DNA of 64,000 nt from Bog-756 sp963776225 (GCA_963776225.1 CAVZLL010000003.1:62001-126000); one strand, 5' to 3'; numbered from the stretch's first letter, positions 53,912 to 63,149 are shown. Notes: generated from the letters alone by a model not told the origin. Program-made: numbers and translations.

Positions 53912-55015
53912 GTGAGGATCCCTCTCGGCCTGGGCGGTCGGCTGGCCTTGGCCTGCGCCGCAGCGCCGGCAGGGTTGCTCACCTGGGCGGCTCCTGTCGG
54001 AGCGGCCGGCGGAGGAGGGGTGGGAGCGGCTCCGGCGCCGGGGGCTCCCGGTGTGCTGGCCGGGGGTGGGTATTTCGCTCCGACCGTCGCTCCCGGGTCG
54101 ACCTGGTCGTCATCGCTTCTGGTGGCCAACGACAGTGGCGCCTCCGGTCCCATCACGGTGTACGCCGCCGACGGGCTGACCTCGGGCACGTCGGGTGCGG
54201 CCTACACCAACGCAGGGCAGCCTCTCCGATCAGCAGGGGCTTGGGTGCAACCGGCCTCACAGACCGTCATCGTTCCGGCGCAAGGACAGGCGACGGTGCA
54301 TTTCTCCGTGAGGGTGCCACCGTCGACGCCTCCGGGCGACCACTTGGCGGGCATCGTGGCCCAGACCGGGTCACCGGTACAGTCCGGCTCGGGTCAGATT
54401 CGGGTCAACGTGGTGGCCCGGGCGGTGGTCGGCATTCTGATTCGGGTGCCTGGTCCGGCGTCCTTTGCCGTCAGGGTGGGGAAGCCGACCATCGGAGGAG
54501 GCCCGGATCAGATCGGGGAGGTGGTGACGCCTGTCACCGACACCGGTCGACTGATCGGTCGGCCCGTCGATCAAGTGTCGCTCGATGGGTCCGCTGGCTA
54601 CCAGAAGGCAGTGACCAGACACATCGACACGCTGCTCCCGGGGGATACGGCCCACTTCGCCGTCTACTGGCCCGATCGCCTTCACGGCACCTATCAGATC
54701 ACCTCGTGCGTCAGTGGGTCGGGGTTGAGGGTGCCCGTCTGCAACTCCGCGACCGTGGTCGTCGACGGAACGACGAACAACGTCGTCTCGCCCCGACCGG
54801 CCCCGGCACCGGGAGGGATGCACGTGCCGGGATGGGCGGTGGCCTTGATCTCCGCGGGGGGCGGGGCGCTTCTTGCGGTCCTGCTCCTCAGACGTCGGGG
54901 CTCTGCCCGGGGTGGTTCGGATCCGTCACCTCAGCCCGACCCCGAGCCCGTCTCTGAGGCCGGATCACCGTCCGACGATGACTCTGAGGACAGATCCGTA
55001 CCCGTAGCCCGGTGA
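53912..55015 (+). CDS. DUF916-type WxL-associated membrane-anchored protein
   Basis: A 367-residue protein with a signal peptide (ending near VGAAGGG), a beta-rich region YFAPTVAPGSTWSSSLLVANDSGASGPITVYAADG and VPPSTPPGDHLAGIVAQTG, and a single helix near residue 310 (GWAVALISAGGGALLAVLLL) with a basic and acidic cytoplasmic tail. This is the organisation of DUF916 proteins that accompany WxL proteins in Firmicutes and link them to the membrane or peptidoglycan. Its TGA overlaps the start of the next gene (GTGA). Confidence 0.75.
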   Translation: MRIPLGLGGRLALACAAAPAGLLTWAAPVGAAGGGGVGAAPAPGAPGVLAGGGYFAPTVAPGSTWSSSLLVANDSGASGPITVYAADGLTSGTSGAAYTNAGQPLRSAGAWVQPASQTVIVPAQGQATVHFSVRVPPSTPPGDHLAGIVAQTGSPVQSGSGQIRVNVVARAVVGILIRVPGPASFAVRVGKPTIGGGPDQIGEVVTPVTDTGRLIGRPVDQVSLDGSAGYQKAVTRHIDTLLPGDTAHFAVYWPDRLHGTYQITSCVSGSGLRVPVCNSATVVVDGTTNNVVSPRPAPAPGGMHVPGWAVALISAGGGALLAVLLLRRRGSARGGSDPSPQPDPEPVSEAGSPSDDDSEDRSVPVAR

Positions 55016-58000
55016 GGCGACCAGTACTCGACCGTTGTAGAACCCTGAGGCACCGTTGGTGGGCGGTGCTCACCGGGGCGGTGTTGTCGACCGTTCTGCT
55101 GGCGTCACCGGGCGATGCGTCGACCGTGATCGTGATCAGTGCCGCCGGCACCGGTACGGCGGCGTACTGGGGCGACGGGGGCTCGGCGTCGACCACGACC
55201 GTGGACGCCCCTGGTGACGTGGCGGTCGACTCATCGGGCGATGTGTTCATCGCGGACACGGCCGACAACCGGGTGAGAATGGTTCCGGCGTCCTCGGGCA
55301 CGTACTTCGGCCAGACCATGCTGGTGGGTGATATCTACACCGTGGCAGGGACCGGAACGGCATGTTCGACCCACACTCCGGCCGGGTGTGGCTACACCTC
55401 AGGCGGTGCGGCCCAGCTGGCGACCTCGGCCAACCTCGACGTTCCCACGGGGGTCGCCACCGATTCGTCCGGCAACCTCTTCATCGCCGACAAGACGGAC
55501 AACATGGTGGCCATGGTGGCCGGGACGGCGTGTTCGTCCTCGTGTCCCTTCGGGCTCGCCTCGACAGCGCTGGGCTCCATCTACGCGGTGGCAGGGACCG
55601 GGACGGCGTGCGCGACCCACACCCCGGCCGGGTGCCTCTACAACGGGGTGGCGACCTCGGCGAAGTTGGACGCTCCCTCCGGCGTGGCAACCGATGCATC
55701 CGGCAACCTCTTCATCGCCGACACCACCGACAACATGGTGGCCATGGTGGCCCGGACGGCGTGTTCGTCCTCGTGTCCCTTCGGGCTCGCCTCGACAGCG
55801 CTGGGCTCCATCTACGCGGTGGCAGGCACGGGAACGGCGTGCGCGACCCACACCCCGGCCGGGTGCCTCTACAACGGGGTGGCGACCTCGGCGAAGTTGG
55901 ACGCTCCCTCCGGCGTGGCAACCGATGCATCCGGCAACCTCTTCATCGCCGACACCACCGACAACATGGTGGCCATGGTGGCCCGGACGGCGTGTTCGTC
56001 CTCGTGTCCCTTCGGGCTCGCCTCGACAGCGCTGGGCTCCATCTACGCGGTGGCAGGCACGGGAACGGCGTGCGCGACCCACACCCCGGCCGGGTGTCTC
56101 TACAACGGGGTGGCGACCTCGGCCAACCTCGACGTTCCCACGGGGGTCGCCACCGATTCGTCCGGGAACCTCTACATCGCCGACAAGACGGACAACATGG
56201 TGGCCATGGTGGCCCGGTCGACGTGTTCGTCGTCGTGTCCCTTCGGGCTCGCCTCGACAGCGCTGGGCTCCATCTACGCGGTGGCAGGCACGGGGACGGT
56301 CTGCGCGACCCACACCCCGGCCGGGTGCCTGTACAACGGGGTGGCGACGTCGGCCACCCTCGACGCTCCCGCCGGGGTGGCCACCGATTCCTCGGGCAAT
56401 CTCTACATCGCCGACACCACCGACAACATGGTGGCGCTGGTCGCGGCCGCCACCTGCTCCGGTTCCTGTGCGATGCAGCTGTCCGCCACCACGACCGGCG
56501 ATATCTACGCCATCGCCGGGACAGGGACCGGCGCGTACACCGGAGACGGTGGCGGAGCCGCAACGACCACGCTCAACGCCCCATCGAGCGTGGCTGTGGA
56601 CGCATCGGGCGATGTCTTCATCGCCGACGCCACCAACAACCGGGTCAGGATGGTTCCCTCCTCCTCGGGCACCTATTTCGGCCAGGCCATGACCCGCGAC
56701 AGCATCTACACGGTGGCGGGCACCGGGACGGTGTGTTCGATCCACACCCCGGCCGGGTGCGGGTACACCTCGGGTGGATCACCGGCCCAGGCCACTGCGG
56801 CAACTCTCGATGCACCCTCTGGGGTGGCGGTGGATTCCTCGGGCAACCTCTACATCGCCGACACGACCGACAACATGGTGGCCTTGGTGGCCCAATCCGC
56901 CTGTGCGTCGTCCTGCCCCTTCGGACTGGCCTCGACGACGGTCGGCGCTATCTACGCGGTGGCCGGGACCGGTACCGCATGTTCGATCCACACTCCCGCC
57001 GGCTGCGGGTACACGTCCGGTGGTGTGGCCCAGTTGGCGACGTCGGCCAACCTGGACGCTCCCTCCGGCGTGGCCACCGATTCCTCGGGCAACCTCTACA
57101 TCGCCGACAAGACCGACAACATGGTGGCACTGGTGGCAGACACGACCTGCTCGTCGTCGTGTGTGTTGGGCCTCGGTGCAACGACGGTCGCCGATATCTA
57201 CCCACTTGCAGGGACGGGAACCGCAGCCTATTGGGGCGACGGGGGATCGGCGGCGACCACGACGGCGAATGCTCCCGGTGACGTCGCGGCCGATTCCTCG
57301 GGGGACGTGTTCATCGCCGACACGGCCAACAACCGCGTACGGATGGTCCCGGCGTCGTCAGGCACGTACTTCGGGCAGACAATGGCGGCGGGCGACATCT
57401 ACACCGTCGCCGGGACGGGGACGGTGTGCTCCACCCACACCCCGGCCGGGTGCGGGTATCCCACCACCGGCGGAGTGGCGACCTCGGCGAAGCTCGACGC
57501 GCCGGGCGGGGTGGCGCTCGATCCCTCGGGGAACCTCTTCATCGCCGACACCACCGACAACATGGTGCTGGTGGTGGCCCGGTCGGCGTGCTCGTCCTCG
57601 TGCCCCTTCGGACTGGCCTCGACGGTGGTCGGAGATGCCTACGTGATCGCCGGCACGGGGACGGCGTGTGCCACCCACACCCCGGCCGGGTGTGGCTATC
57701 CCGTCACCGGCGGGGTTGCGACCACGGCGAAGCTCGACGCGCCGGGCGGGGTGGCGGTCGACTCCTCGGGCAACCTCTTCATCGCCGACACCACCGATCA
57801 GATGGTGCCGATGGTGGCCCGGTCGGCCTGTGCGTCGACCTGCCCGTTCGGGCTGGCCTCGACGGTGGTCGGAGATGCGTACGTGATCGCCGGAACGGGA
57901 ACCAAGTGCTCCACCCACACCCCGGCCGGGTGCGGCTATCCCACCACCGGCGGTGTGGCGACCGCGGCGGGACTCGACGCGCCGGGGGGAGTGGCGGTCG

Positions 58001-59676
58001 ACTCGTCGGGCAACCTCTTCATCGCCGACACCACCGACAACATGGTGCCGATGGTGGCCCGGTCGGCCTGTGCGTCGACCTGCCCGTTCGGGCTGGCCTC
58101 GACGGTGGTCGGGGACGCCTATGTGATCGCCGGCACGGGAACGGTCTGTGCCACCCAGACCCCGGCCGGGTGCGGCTATCCCGCCACCGGCGGAGTTTCG
58201 ACCGCGGCGGCACTCGACGCCCCGGGCGGAGTGGCGGTCGACTCGTCGGGCAATCTCTTCATCGCCGACACCACCGATCAGATGGTGCCGATGGTGGCCC
58301 GGTCGGCCTGTGCGTCGACCTGCCCGTTCGGGCTGGCCTCGACGGTGGTCGGAGACGCCTACGTGATCGCCGGAACGGGAACCAAGTGCTCCACCCACAC
58401 CCCGGCCGGGTGCGGCTATCCCACCACCGGCGGTGTGGCGACCTCGGCGACCCTGGACGTACCAAAGGGGGTGGCGATCGACCCGTCGGGCAACCTCTAC
58501 GTCGCCGACACGACGGACAACATGGTGCCGATGGTGGCCCGGGCCCCCTGTTCGTCGGCGTGCCCGTTCGGGCTGACCCCGACGGTGGGCGGGGACGCCT
58601 ACGATATCGCCGGGAGCGGGACGGCCGCCTATACCGGGGACGGCGGCGGTGCCGCGACCACCGCGCTCAACGCTCCGTCAGGAGTGGCTGTGGACCCGAC
58701 CGGCGATCTCTTCGTCGCCGACACCACCAACAACCGGGTGAGGATGGTGCCCACCTCATCGGGCACCTATTTCGGCCAGGCCATGACCCGCGACAGCATC
58801 TACACGGTGGCGGGCACCGGGACGGTGTGCTCGATCCACACCCCCGCCGGCTGTGGCTATACCTCGGGCGGGTCACCGGCCCAGGCGACGGCGGCAAATC
58901 TGGATGCACCGTCTGGCGTGGCGGTCGACTCGGCGGGGAACCTCTACGTCGCCGACACCACGGACAACATGGTGGCGATCGTGGCCGCAGTGGCCTGCTC
59001 ATCGTCCTGCCCCTTCGGGGTGGCCTCGACGACCAACGGTGACATCTACGCGCTCGTGGGGACGGGGACTGCCTGCGTCGCAGCCACCGGAACCTGCGGG
59101 GACACGGGAGCTCCGAGCTCCGCCACATTGAATGCGCCCTCGGCGGTGGCAGTCGTCGCCTCGGGCGGCCGTCTGTACATCGCCGACAAGACCGACCGGC
59201 GTATCCGCGAACTGCTCTCCACTCCGGCTCTTCTGCAGATCGGGTCGTCCATCTCCTTCAGCGGGACACTGACCGGGGCCAACCTCTCCTTCCACAGTGT
59301 GCTCAGCGCCGATGTGGTCCCGTCGACATATTCCGTTTCCGGTGTCCCCTGGTCGCTGACGATCACCTCGACCACGTTCACCACCGGTTCGGCCGCGCTG
59401 CCCTCCAACGCCACCACCGTGTCCGCGCCCGTCGCCAGTTGCGACGCCTGGTTCTCCGTGTGCACCCAGGTGGCAGCGGTTGCCGGCGACCCCGCCGGGT
59501 ATCCGTTCACCATCCCGGCGGCGGCATCAGCGCCGGCGTCGGCAACCTTCTTCAGTGACCAGACCGGGACAGGACCCCAGACCCTGAGCTTTCCGTTCCA
59601 GATGACCGTGCCCGCCAATGCCAAACCGGGTGTCTACACCTCGAACTGGACCGTCACCATCCAGTCGGGCCCGTGA
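55012..59676 (+). CDS. giant NHL-repeat surface protein with C-terminal WxL-like domain
   Basis: 1554 residues with a signal peptide (VLTGAVLSTVLLASPGDAS). The body is about 18 NHL-type units of the form DAPSGVAVDSSGNLFIADTTDNMV, each with a connecting segment: four start with AY(W/T)GDGG...NRVRM, thirteen with C-x-(T/I)HTPAGC, and one is divergent. The order 6+3+6+3 suggests a duplicated nine-unit block, or three six-bladed propellers. Paired Cys (CSSSCPFG, CxxHTPAGC) may make disulfides. The end (LQIGSSISFSGTLTGANLSF, PWSLTITSTTF, YTSNWTVTIQSGP) is a WxL-like wall-binding domain. It likely works as an adhesin or ligand-binding exoprotein, an inference. Confidence 0.8.
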   Translation: MRRPVLDRCRTLRHRWWAVLTGAVLSTVLLASPGDASTVIVISAAGTGTAAYWGDGGSASTTTVDAPGDVAVDSSGDVFIADTADNRVRMVPASSGTYFGQTMLVGDIYTVAGTGTACSTHTPAGCGYTSGGAAQLATSANLDVPTGVATDSSGNLFIADKTDNMVAMVAGTACSSSCPFGLASTALGSIYAVAGTGTACATHTPAGCLYNGVATSAKLDAPSGVATDASGNLFIADTTDNMVAMVARTACSSSCPFGLASTALGSIYAVAGTGTACATHTPAGCLYNGVATSAKLDAPSGVATDASGNLFIADTTDNMVAMVARTACSSSCPFGLASTALGSIYAVAGTGTACATHTPAGCLYNGVATSANLDVPTGVATDSSGNLYIADKTDNMVAMVARSTCSSSCPFGLASTALGSIYAVAGTGTVCATHTPAGCLYNGVATSATLDAPAGVATDSSGNLYIADTTDNMVALVAAATCSGSCAMQLSATTTGDIYAIAGTGTGAYTGDGGGAATTTLNAPSSVAVDASGDVFIADATNNRVRMVPSSSGTYFGQAMTRDSIYTVAGTGTVCSIHTPAGCGYTSGGSPAQATAATLDAPSGVAVDSSGNLYIADTTDNMVALVAQSACASSCPFGLASTTVGAIYAVAGTGTACSIHTPAGCGYTSGGVAQLATSANLDAPSGVATDSSGNLYIADKTDNMVALVADTTCSSSCVLGLGATTVADIYPLAGTGTAAYWGDGGSAATTTANAPGDVAADSSGDVFIADTANNRVRMVPASSGTYFGQTMAAGDIYTVAGTGTVCSTHTPAGCGYPTTGGVATSAKLDAPGGVALDPSGNLFIADTTDNMVLVVARSACSSSCPFGLASTVVGDAYVIAGTGTACATHTPAGCGYPVTGGVATTAKLDAPGGVAVDSSGNLFIADTTDQMVPMVARSACASTCPFGLASTVVGDAYVIAGTGTKCSTHTPAGCGYPTTGGVATAAGLDAPGGVAVDSSGNLFIADTTDNMVPMVARSACASTCPFGLASTVVGDAYVIAGTGTVCATQTPAGCGYPATGGVSTAAALDAPGGVAVDSSGNLFIADTTDQMVPMVARSACASTCPFGLASTVVGDAYVIAGTGTKCSTHTPAGCGYPTTGGVATSATLDVPKGVAIDPSGNLYVADTTDNMVPMVARAPCSSACPFGLTPTVGGDAYDIAGSGTAAYTGDGGGAATTALNAPSGVAVDPTGDLFVADTTNNRVRMVPTSSGTYFGQAMTRDSIYTVAGTGTVCSIHTPAGCGYTSGGSPAQATAANLDAPSGVAVDSAGNLYVADTTDNMVAIVAAVACSSSCPFGVASTTNGDIYALVGTGTACVAATGTCGDTGAPSSATLNAPSAVAVVASGGRLYIADKTDRRIRELLSTPALLQIGSSISFSGTLTGANLSFHSVLSADVVPSTYSVSGVPWSLTITSTTFTTGSAALPSNATTVSAPVASCDAWFSVCTQVAAVAGDPAGYPFTIPAAASAPASATFFSDQTGTGPQTLSFPFQMTVPANAKPGVYTSNWTVTIQSGP
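55529..56452 (+). repeat. four tandem 231-bp repeats inside the NHL gene
   Basis: Units begin near 55529, 55760, 55991 and 56222 with almost identical DNA (TGTTCGTCCTCGTGTCCCTT start). Each codes 77 residues, one NHL blade. The near identity at DNA level points to recent duplication or gene conversion. Confidence 0.8.
57601..58560 (+). repeat. four tandem 240-bp repeats inside the NHL gene
   Basis: Units start at 57601, 57841, 58081 and 58321, each coding 80 residues. Units 2 and 4 are nearly identical over long stretches (for example 57901 and 58381), so a 480-bp dimer was duplicated as a block. Confidence 0.8.
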
Positions 59677-59692
59677 CCGACGGCGGGCACCA

Positions 59693-59718
59693 GTCAGAAC
59701 CGCGCCGGGCGGTCTGAC
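59693..59718 (+). terminator. candidate terminator after the NHL gene
   Basis: GTCAGA (59693-59698) and CCGC (59700-59703) pair with GCGG (59709-59712) and TCTGAC (59713-59718) with one bulged A, 17 bp after the stop. Stable but without a T tract. Confidence 0.5.
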
Positions 59719-59840
59719 GAGGATCGTCTGCCGAGCCAGTTGTCGCTTCCACTGGCGACGTCGGTGGGCGGCCTCCTCGAAGTAGCCCTTGACCGAGGCC
59801 AACCACACCGAGAAGGTCACCCAGAGGTTCCCGCGTGGTC

Positions 59841-59870
59841 TTGACAGGCAGCTGTCTGGCTGCATATCCT
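59841..59870 (+). promoter_or_regulatory. sigma70-like promoter for the SRPBCC/ArsR pair
   Basis: TTGACA (59841-59846) and TATCCT (59865-59870) are 18 bp apart, giving a leader of about 60 nt with AAAGGAGA before ATG 59939. Confidence 0.6.
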
Positions 59871-59938
59871 TCAGGTATCCGAATGGCTGCCTATCCCAGG
59901 TCCGCCGCGCAGATCGCAAACCGTCAAAGGAGAATCAC

Positions 59939-60376
59939 ATGCCCGACATCAGACATCGTGTCGCCATCTCGGCCCCGCTCGGACCCGTGTACCAGGCAGT
60001 GGCCACGAAGGAAGGGGTCTCCGAGTGGTGGACCCGAGATGGGGTCCGAGGAGAGTCTCGCGAGGGCTCCAGACTTCAGTTCACCTTCGGTGAGCCGGAA
60101 CCAGCCGCCGTCATGGAGGTCACCCGGCTGAGTCCCGACGGGCACGTGGGCTGGAACTGCACAGAAGGTCCCGCGGAGTGGGTCGGGACCAGGATCACCT
60201 TCGACCTGACCCAGAAGGACGACGAGACGGTGGTGTCGTTCGCCCACGCCGGCTGGAGGGAGCCGGTCGAGTTCATGGGCCACTGCAGTGCGAGGTGGGC
60301 CTATTTCCTGTTCAGCCTCAAGAGCTACCTGGAGACCGGCAAGGGCACTCCCTTCCCGGAGGACCTTCGGTTCTGA
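59939..60376 (+). CDS. SRPBCC (AHSA1-like) protein
   Basis: A 145-residue START-fold protein: RHRVAISAPLGPVYQAVATKEGVSEWWT, EVTRLSPDGHVGWNCTEG and the terminal FLFSLKSYLETGKGTPFPED are typical of the activator of Hsp90 ATPase homologue 1 group. AAAGGAGA precedes ATG 59939 by about 5 nt. It is followed within 21 bp by a gene fusing an ArsR regulator to a second SRPBCC domain, so both are one transcript. Ligand unknown. Confidence 0.85.
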   Translation: MPDIRHRVAISAPLGPVYQAVATKEGVSEWWTRDGVRGESREGSRLQFTFGEPEPAAVMEVTRLSPDGHVGWNCTEGPAEWVGTRITFDLTQKDDETVVSFAHAGWREPVEFMGHCSARWAYFLFSLKSYLETGKGTPFPEDLRF

Positions 60377-60396
60377 CGCCCGGAGCGCAGCCGTCC

Positions 60397-61227
60397 GTGG
60401 TCGATGTCTTCAAAGCGCTGGCTGACCCGAGCCGCCGCCACCTGCTGGACCGCCTGAACGCTCGCAACGGACAGAGCCTCCGGGAACTCTCCGAAGGTCT
60501 GGAGATGGCGCGTCAATCGGTGAGCAAGCACTTGGCCGTCCTCGAATCGGCGAACCTCGTGACAAGCATCCGACAGGGCCGGGAGAAGCTCCACTACCTC
60601 AACGCCGCACCGATCAACGAGATCGCCGAGCGCTGGATCAATCGCTACGACCGGGAACGGGTCCGGGCGCTGGCGGACCTCAAACGAGCACTGGAGGAAA
60701 CACCGATGGAGAATCCGACATTCGTCTACACGACCTACATCAGGACGACACCTGAGCGACTGTGGCAGGCACTGACCGATCCGTCGTTCACCCGTCGCTG
60801 GTGGCAGACCACCTTCGAGACGGACTGGGAGGTGGGGTCGTCCATGACATGGGACAACAACGGGATCCTCATCGCCGATCCGGAACAGGTCGTCCTCGAG
60901 TCCGACCCCTTTCAAAGACTCGCCTACTCTTGGCACACCTTCACACCGGAGTTGAACGAGCGCCTTCGGTTGGGAGATGAGAAGTTCGCCGAGCTCTCCG
61001 GCGAAGGACGTTCGCGCGTCGCATTCGACATCGTCCCGACGGGGGAGATGGTCAAGCTGACCGTCGTCCATGATGACTTCGAACCCGGAAGCATCGCGCT
61101 GAGCATGGTGACGAACGGCTGGCCGGTGCTCCTGTCCAGTCTGAAGACGCTTCTCGAAACCGGCGAACCACTCGCCTCGACGCGGATCGACCGAGGTCGC
61201 GCGACGGGCAGCCGACCGTCGGCATAG
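60397..61227 (+). CDS. ArsR-type regulator fused to an SRPBCC domain
   Basis: A 276-residue two-domain protein. Residues 1-95 form a winged helix of the ArsR family (VFKALADPSRRHLLDRLNARNGQSLRELSEGLEMARQSVSKHLAVLESANLV) without a Cys metal motif. From about residue 107 a SRPBCC/AHSA1 domain follows (YIRTTPERLWQALTDPSFTRRWW and WPVLLSSLKTLLETGEPL). The fusion suggests a repressor whose ligand pocket is the SRPBCC part. GTG 60397 is used. It probably regulates itself and the SRPBCC gene upstream. Confidence 0.87.
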   Translation: MVDVFKALADPSRRHLLDRLNARNGQSLRELSEGLEMARQSVSKHLAVLESANLVTSIRQGREKLHYLNAAPINEIAERWINRYDRERVRALADLKRALEETPMENPTFVYTTYIRTTPERLWQALTDPSFTRRWWQTTFETDWEVGSSMTWDNNGILIADPEQVVLESDPFQRLAYSWHTFTPELNERLRLGDEKFAELSGEGRSRVAFDIVPTGEMVKLTVVHDDFEPGSIALSMVTNGWPVLLSSLKTLLETGEPLASTRIDRGRATGSRPSA

Positions 61228-61269
61228 GATGACCACCGTTTCCCGGAACTTGGATGACGAAGGGTCGCG

Positions 61270-62049
61270 ATGACGGACAAGATCACGCTCGAGCTCAAGG
61301 GCCCGATTGCTGTCATTTCGAACAACAACCCGGCGAAGCGGAATGCGTTCGATGATGACATGGATGTCCTGCTCTTTGAGATCCTCGCTGAGCTAAAGGA
61401 CCGCAACGACGTGCGAGCGGTGATCTGGCGCGGCGAGGGGGAGGTGTGGTCTGCGGGACGCGATACTGCCGTCATCGGCCATAACGCAACCGAGCTCAGT
61501 CACCACCAGCTGATGACACGTGGGCATCGAGGAATCCTTCAGATATTCGATCTGGACGTGCCGATCGTGGTCGCGATCCAAGGATGGGCGATAGGCGGGT
61601 CATTTCAGCGGGCACTCCTGTGCGATATGCGAATCGCCGCTGAGGGTGCGCAATTCAAGCTCCCCGAGATCGGATATGGCGTGATTCCAGATACCGGTGG
61701 CATCGGAAGGCTGTACCAGATATGCGGGACGGGGGTCGTGAGCGACCTGATCTTTACGGGACGAGCGATGAGTGCCGAGGAGGCCTTGGCGCACGGCATC
61801 GTCTCCCGCGTCGTGGCACCCGAGACGCTCGACGAGACCGCCTGGGAGATCGCCGAAAGAATCGCATCAGCGCCGATGGTGACGGTGAAGATGGCACGCC
61901 GTGTGCTGCAGCACCTGAGTGAGCCTGGCATTCGATCCTCGATGGAGGACGAACTCGTCTATCAGACCTTCATCAACAAGTCAGCAGACTTTGCTGAGTT
62001 CAAAGCGGCGAAGGCTGAAGGCCGGAGACCCGACTACTCGGGTAGCTGA
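61270..62049 (+). CDS. enoyl-CoA hydratase/isomerase family protein, lower GC
   Basis: A 259-residue crotonase: ISNNNPAKRNAFDDDM, VIWRGEGEVWSAGRD (oxyanion loop), DVPIVVAIQGWAIGGSFQRALLCDMRIAAEGAQFKLPEIGYGVIPDTGG and a C-terminal FAEFKAAKAEGRRP helix. The usual first Glu region reads RALLCD, so activity type is uncertain. Codon third positions are visibly richer in A and T than in neighbours, and spacing is loose, hinting at acquisition. A TAGGAT at 61225-61230 overlaps the previous stop and may be its -10. Confidence 0.87.
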   Translation: MTDKITLELKGPIAVISNNNPAKRNAFDDDMDVLLFEILAELKDRNDVRAVIWRGEGEVWSAGRDTAVIGHNATELSHHQLMTRGHRGILQIFDLDVPIVVAIQGWAIGGSFQRALLCDMRIAAEGAQFKLPEIGYGVIPDTGGIGRLYQICGTGVVSDLIFTGRAMSAEEALAHGIVSRVVAPETLDETAWEIAERIASAPMVTVKMARRVLQHLSEPGIRSSMEDELVYQTFINKSADFAEFKAAKAEGRRPDYSGS

Positions 62050-62079
62050 GGACGGTCGTCACGAGAGTCGGCAACCCGG

Positions 62080-62577
62080 TCATCGACGGTCCTGGCGCCC
62101 GGGCGGGCTCGCCTCGCGGTTCGGGGGGTTGGGCGGAGCGTTCATCGGCCCCGTCGGCTTCCAACCGCTCTCGGCAATGACCTCGAGGATCTGCTGCATG
62201 TTGAAGACGTCGTACTCGTAGTCGAACTTACCGTCACCCGCGTAGCGCAACACGGAGATGCCGGCGACGCGGTACGGCGACCCATCCGCCCGCCTTCCGG
62301 GTAGCTGGTTCCACCACATGCTGACGACTCGGTCCCCATCGGCCATGGTCCATTCTTCGGGAAACCGCCAGTCGTCCAGTCCCGTCATGCTCTCCGTCAT
62401 GAACTGGGTGATCGCCGGCAGGCCCTCGAACCGGCCCCAGGCCGAATCGATGTAGACCGCGTCCTCGGAGAAGTAGGCAGCCAGCGCCGACCAAGGAAGC
62501 TCCCCCCGCTCGATCCGGTCCCTTGTTGTGACCATCTGGCGATACGTTGCGAGTGCATCCTCGGTTCTGTCGGCCAT
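62080..62577 (-). CDS. NTF2/SnoaL-like protein
   Basis: A 165-residue member of the NTF2-like fold (MADRTEDALATYRQMVTTRDRIERGELPWSALAAYFSEDAVYIDSAWGRFEG) with an N-terminal helix, Asp/Trp-rich cavity and strands ending SGWKPTGPMNAPPN. The function is unknown; many actinobacterial relatives accompany steroid or alkyl degradation genes. ATG 62577 follows reverse-strand TAGCCT by 7 nt. It is convergent with the enoyl-CoA hydratase gene. Confidence 0.8.
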   Translation of the reverse strand: MADRTEDALATYRQMVTTRDRIERGELPWSALAAYFSEDAVYIDSAWGRFEGLPAITQFMTESMTGLDDWRFPEEWTMADGDRVVSMWWNQLPGRRADGSPYRVAGISVLRYAGDGKFDYEYDVFNMQQILEVIAESGWKPTGPMNAPPNPPNREASPPGRQDRR

Positions 62578-62584
62578 GTGATCG

Positions 62585-62590
62585 AGGCTA
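62585..62590 (-). promoter_or_regulatory. -10 element TAGCCT, leaderless NTF2 start
   Basis: On the reverse strand TAGCCT ends 7 nt before ATG 62577. Confidence 0.5.
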
Positions 62591-62672
62591 GTTCTCTGGC
62601 GGCTGCCTGTCCGATGGATCGGTCCCGGGGATCGACCACAATGGGGGCGACAGATGATCCAGGAGGTCCACG

Positions 62673-63149
62673 ATGCCGTCCATCACCCCGTTTCTCTGGT
62701 TCGACGGTGATTTGGCCGAACCCATCGCGTTCTACACGTCGATCTTCGACGAGGTCGAATCGGTCACCGAGATCGCGTCACCCGGCAGACATTCCGACCA
62801 CGCCGACCCGGTCTTCGCCGCAACGATCGAGCTGTGTGGCCAGAAGCTGATGTTGCTCAATGGAGGCCCGGTCCACGCCGGCTTCACCGAGTCGATTTCG
62901 CTGTTCGTCAGCGTCGATACCCAGGGCGAGATCGATCGACTGTGGGAGCGGCTGACCGCAGACGGAGGGGAGCCCGGAAAATGCGGTTGGCTGAAGGACC
63001 GGTACGGATTGTCGTGGCAGGTCGTGCCCAGCGCGCTTGCCGGGCTGCTCGGTTCCTCCGATCGGACCCGTGCCCAACAGGCCACCGATGCGATGATGCA
63101 GATGAGGAAGCTGGACATCGCCGAACTTCAAGCGGCGTACGATCGCTGA
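62673..63149 (+). CDS. VOC family protein (PhnB-like)
   Basis: A 158-residue glyoxalase-fold protein with the ITPFLWFDGDLAEPIAFYTSIFDEVESVTEI start, ELCGQKLMLLNGGPVHAGFTESISLFV and the late CGWLKDRYGLSWQVVPS of the PhnB / 3-demethylubiquinone-like group. Metal-binding residues are not fully conserved. AGGAGG lies 7 nt before ATG 62673. Function unknown. Confidence 0.87.
   Translation: MPSITPFLWFDGDLAEPIAFYTSIFDEVESVTEIASPGRHSDHADPVFAATIELCGQKLMLLNGGPVHAGFTESISLFVSVDTQGEIDRLWERLTADGGEPGKCGWLKDRYGLSWQVVPSALAGLLGSSDRTRAQQATDAMMQMRKLDIAELQAAYDR

Noticed and set aside
55529..58560. Regular repeats that could be taken for a CRISPR array
   Set aside because: The period is 231 or 240 bp, in frame within one gene, and codes NHL blades; no short repeats with unique spacers and no cas genes.
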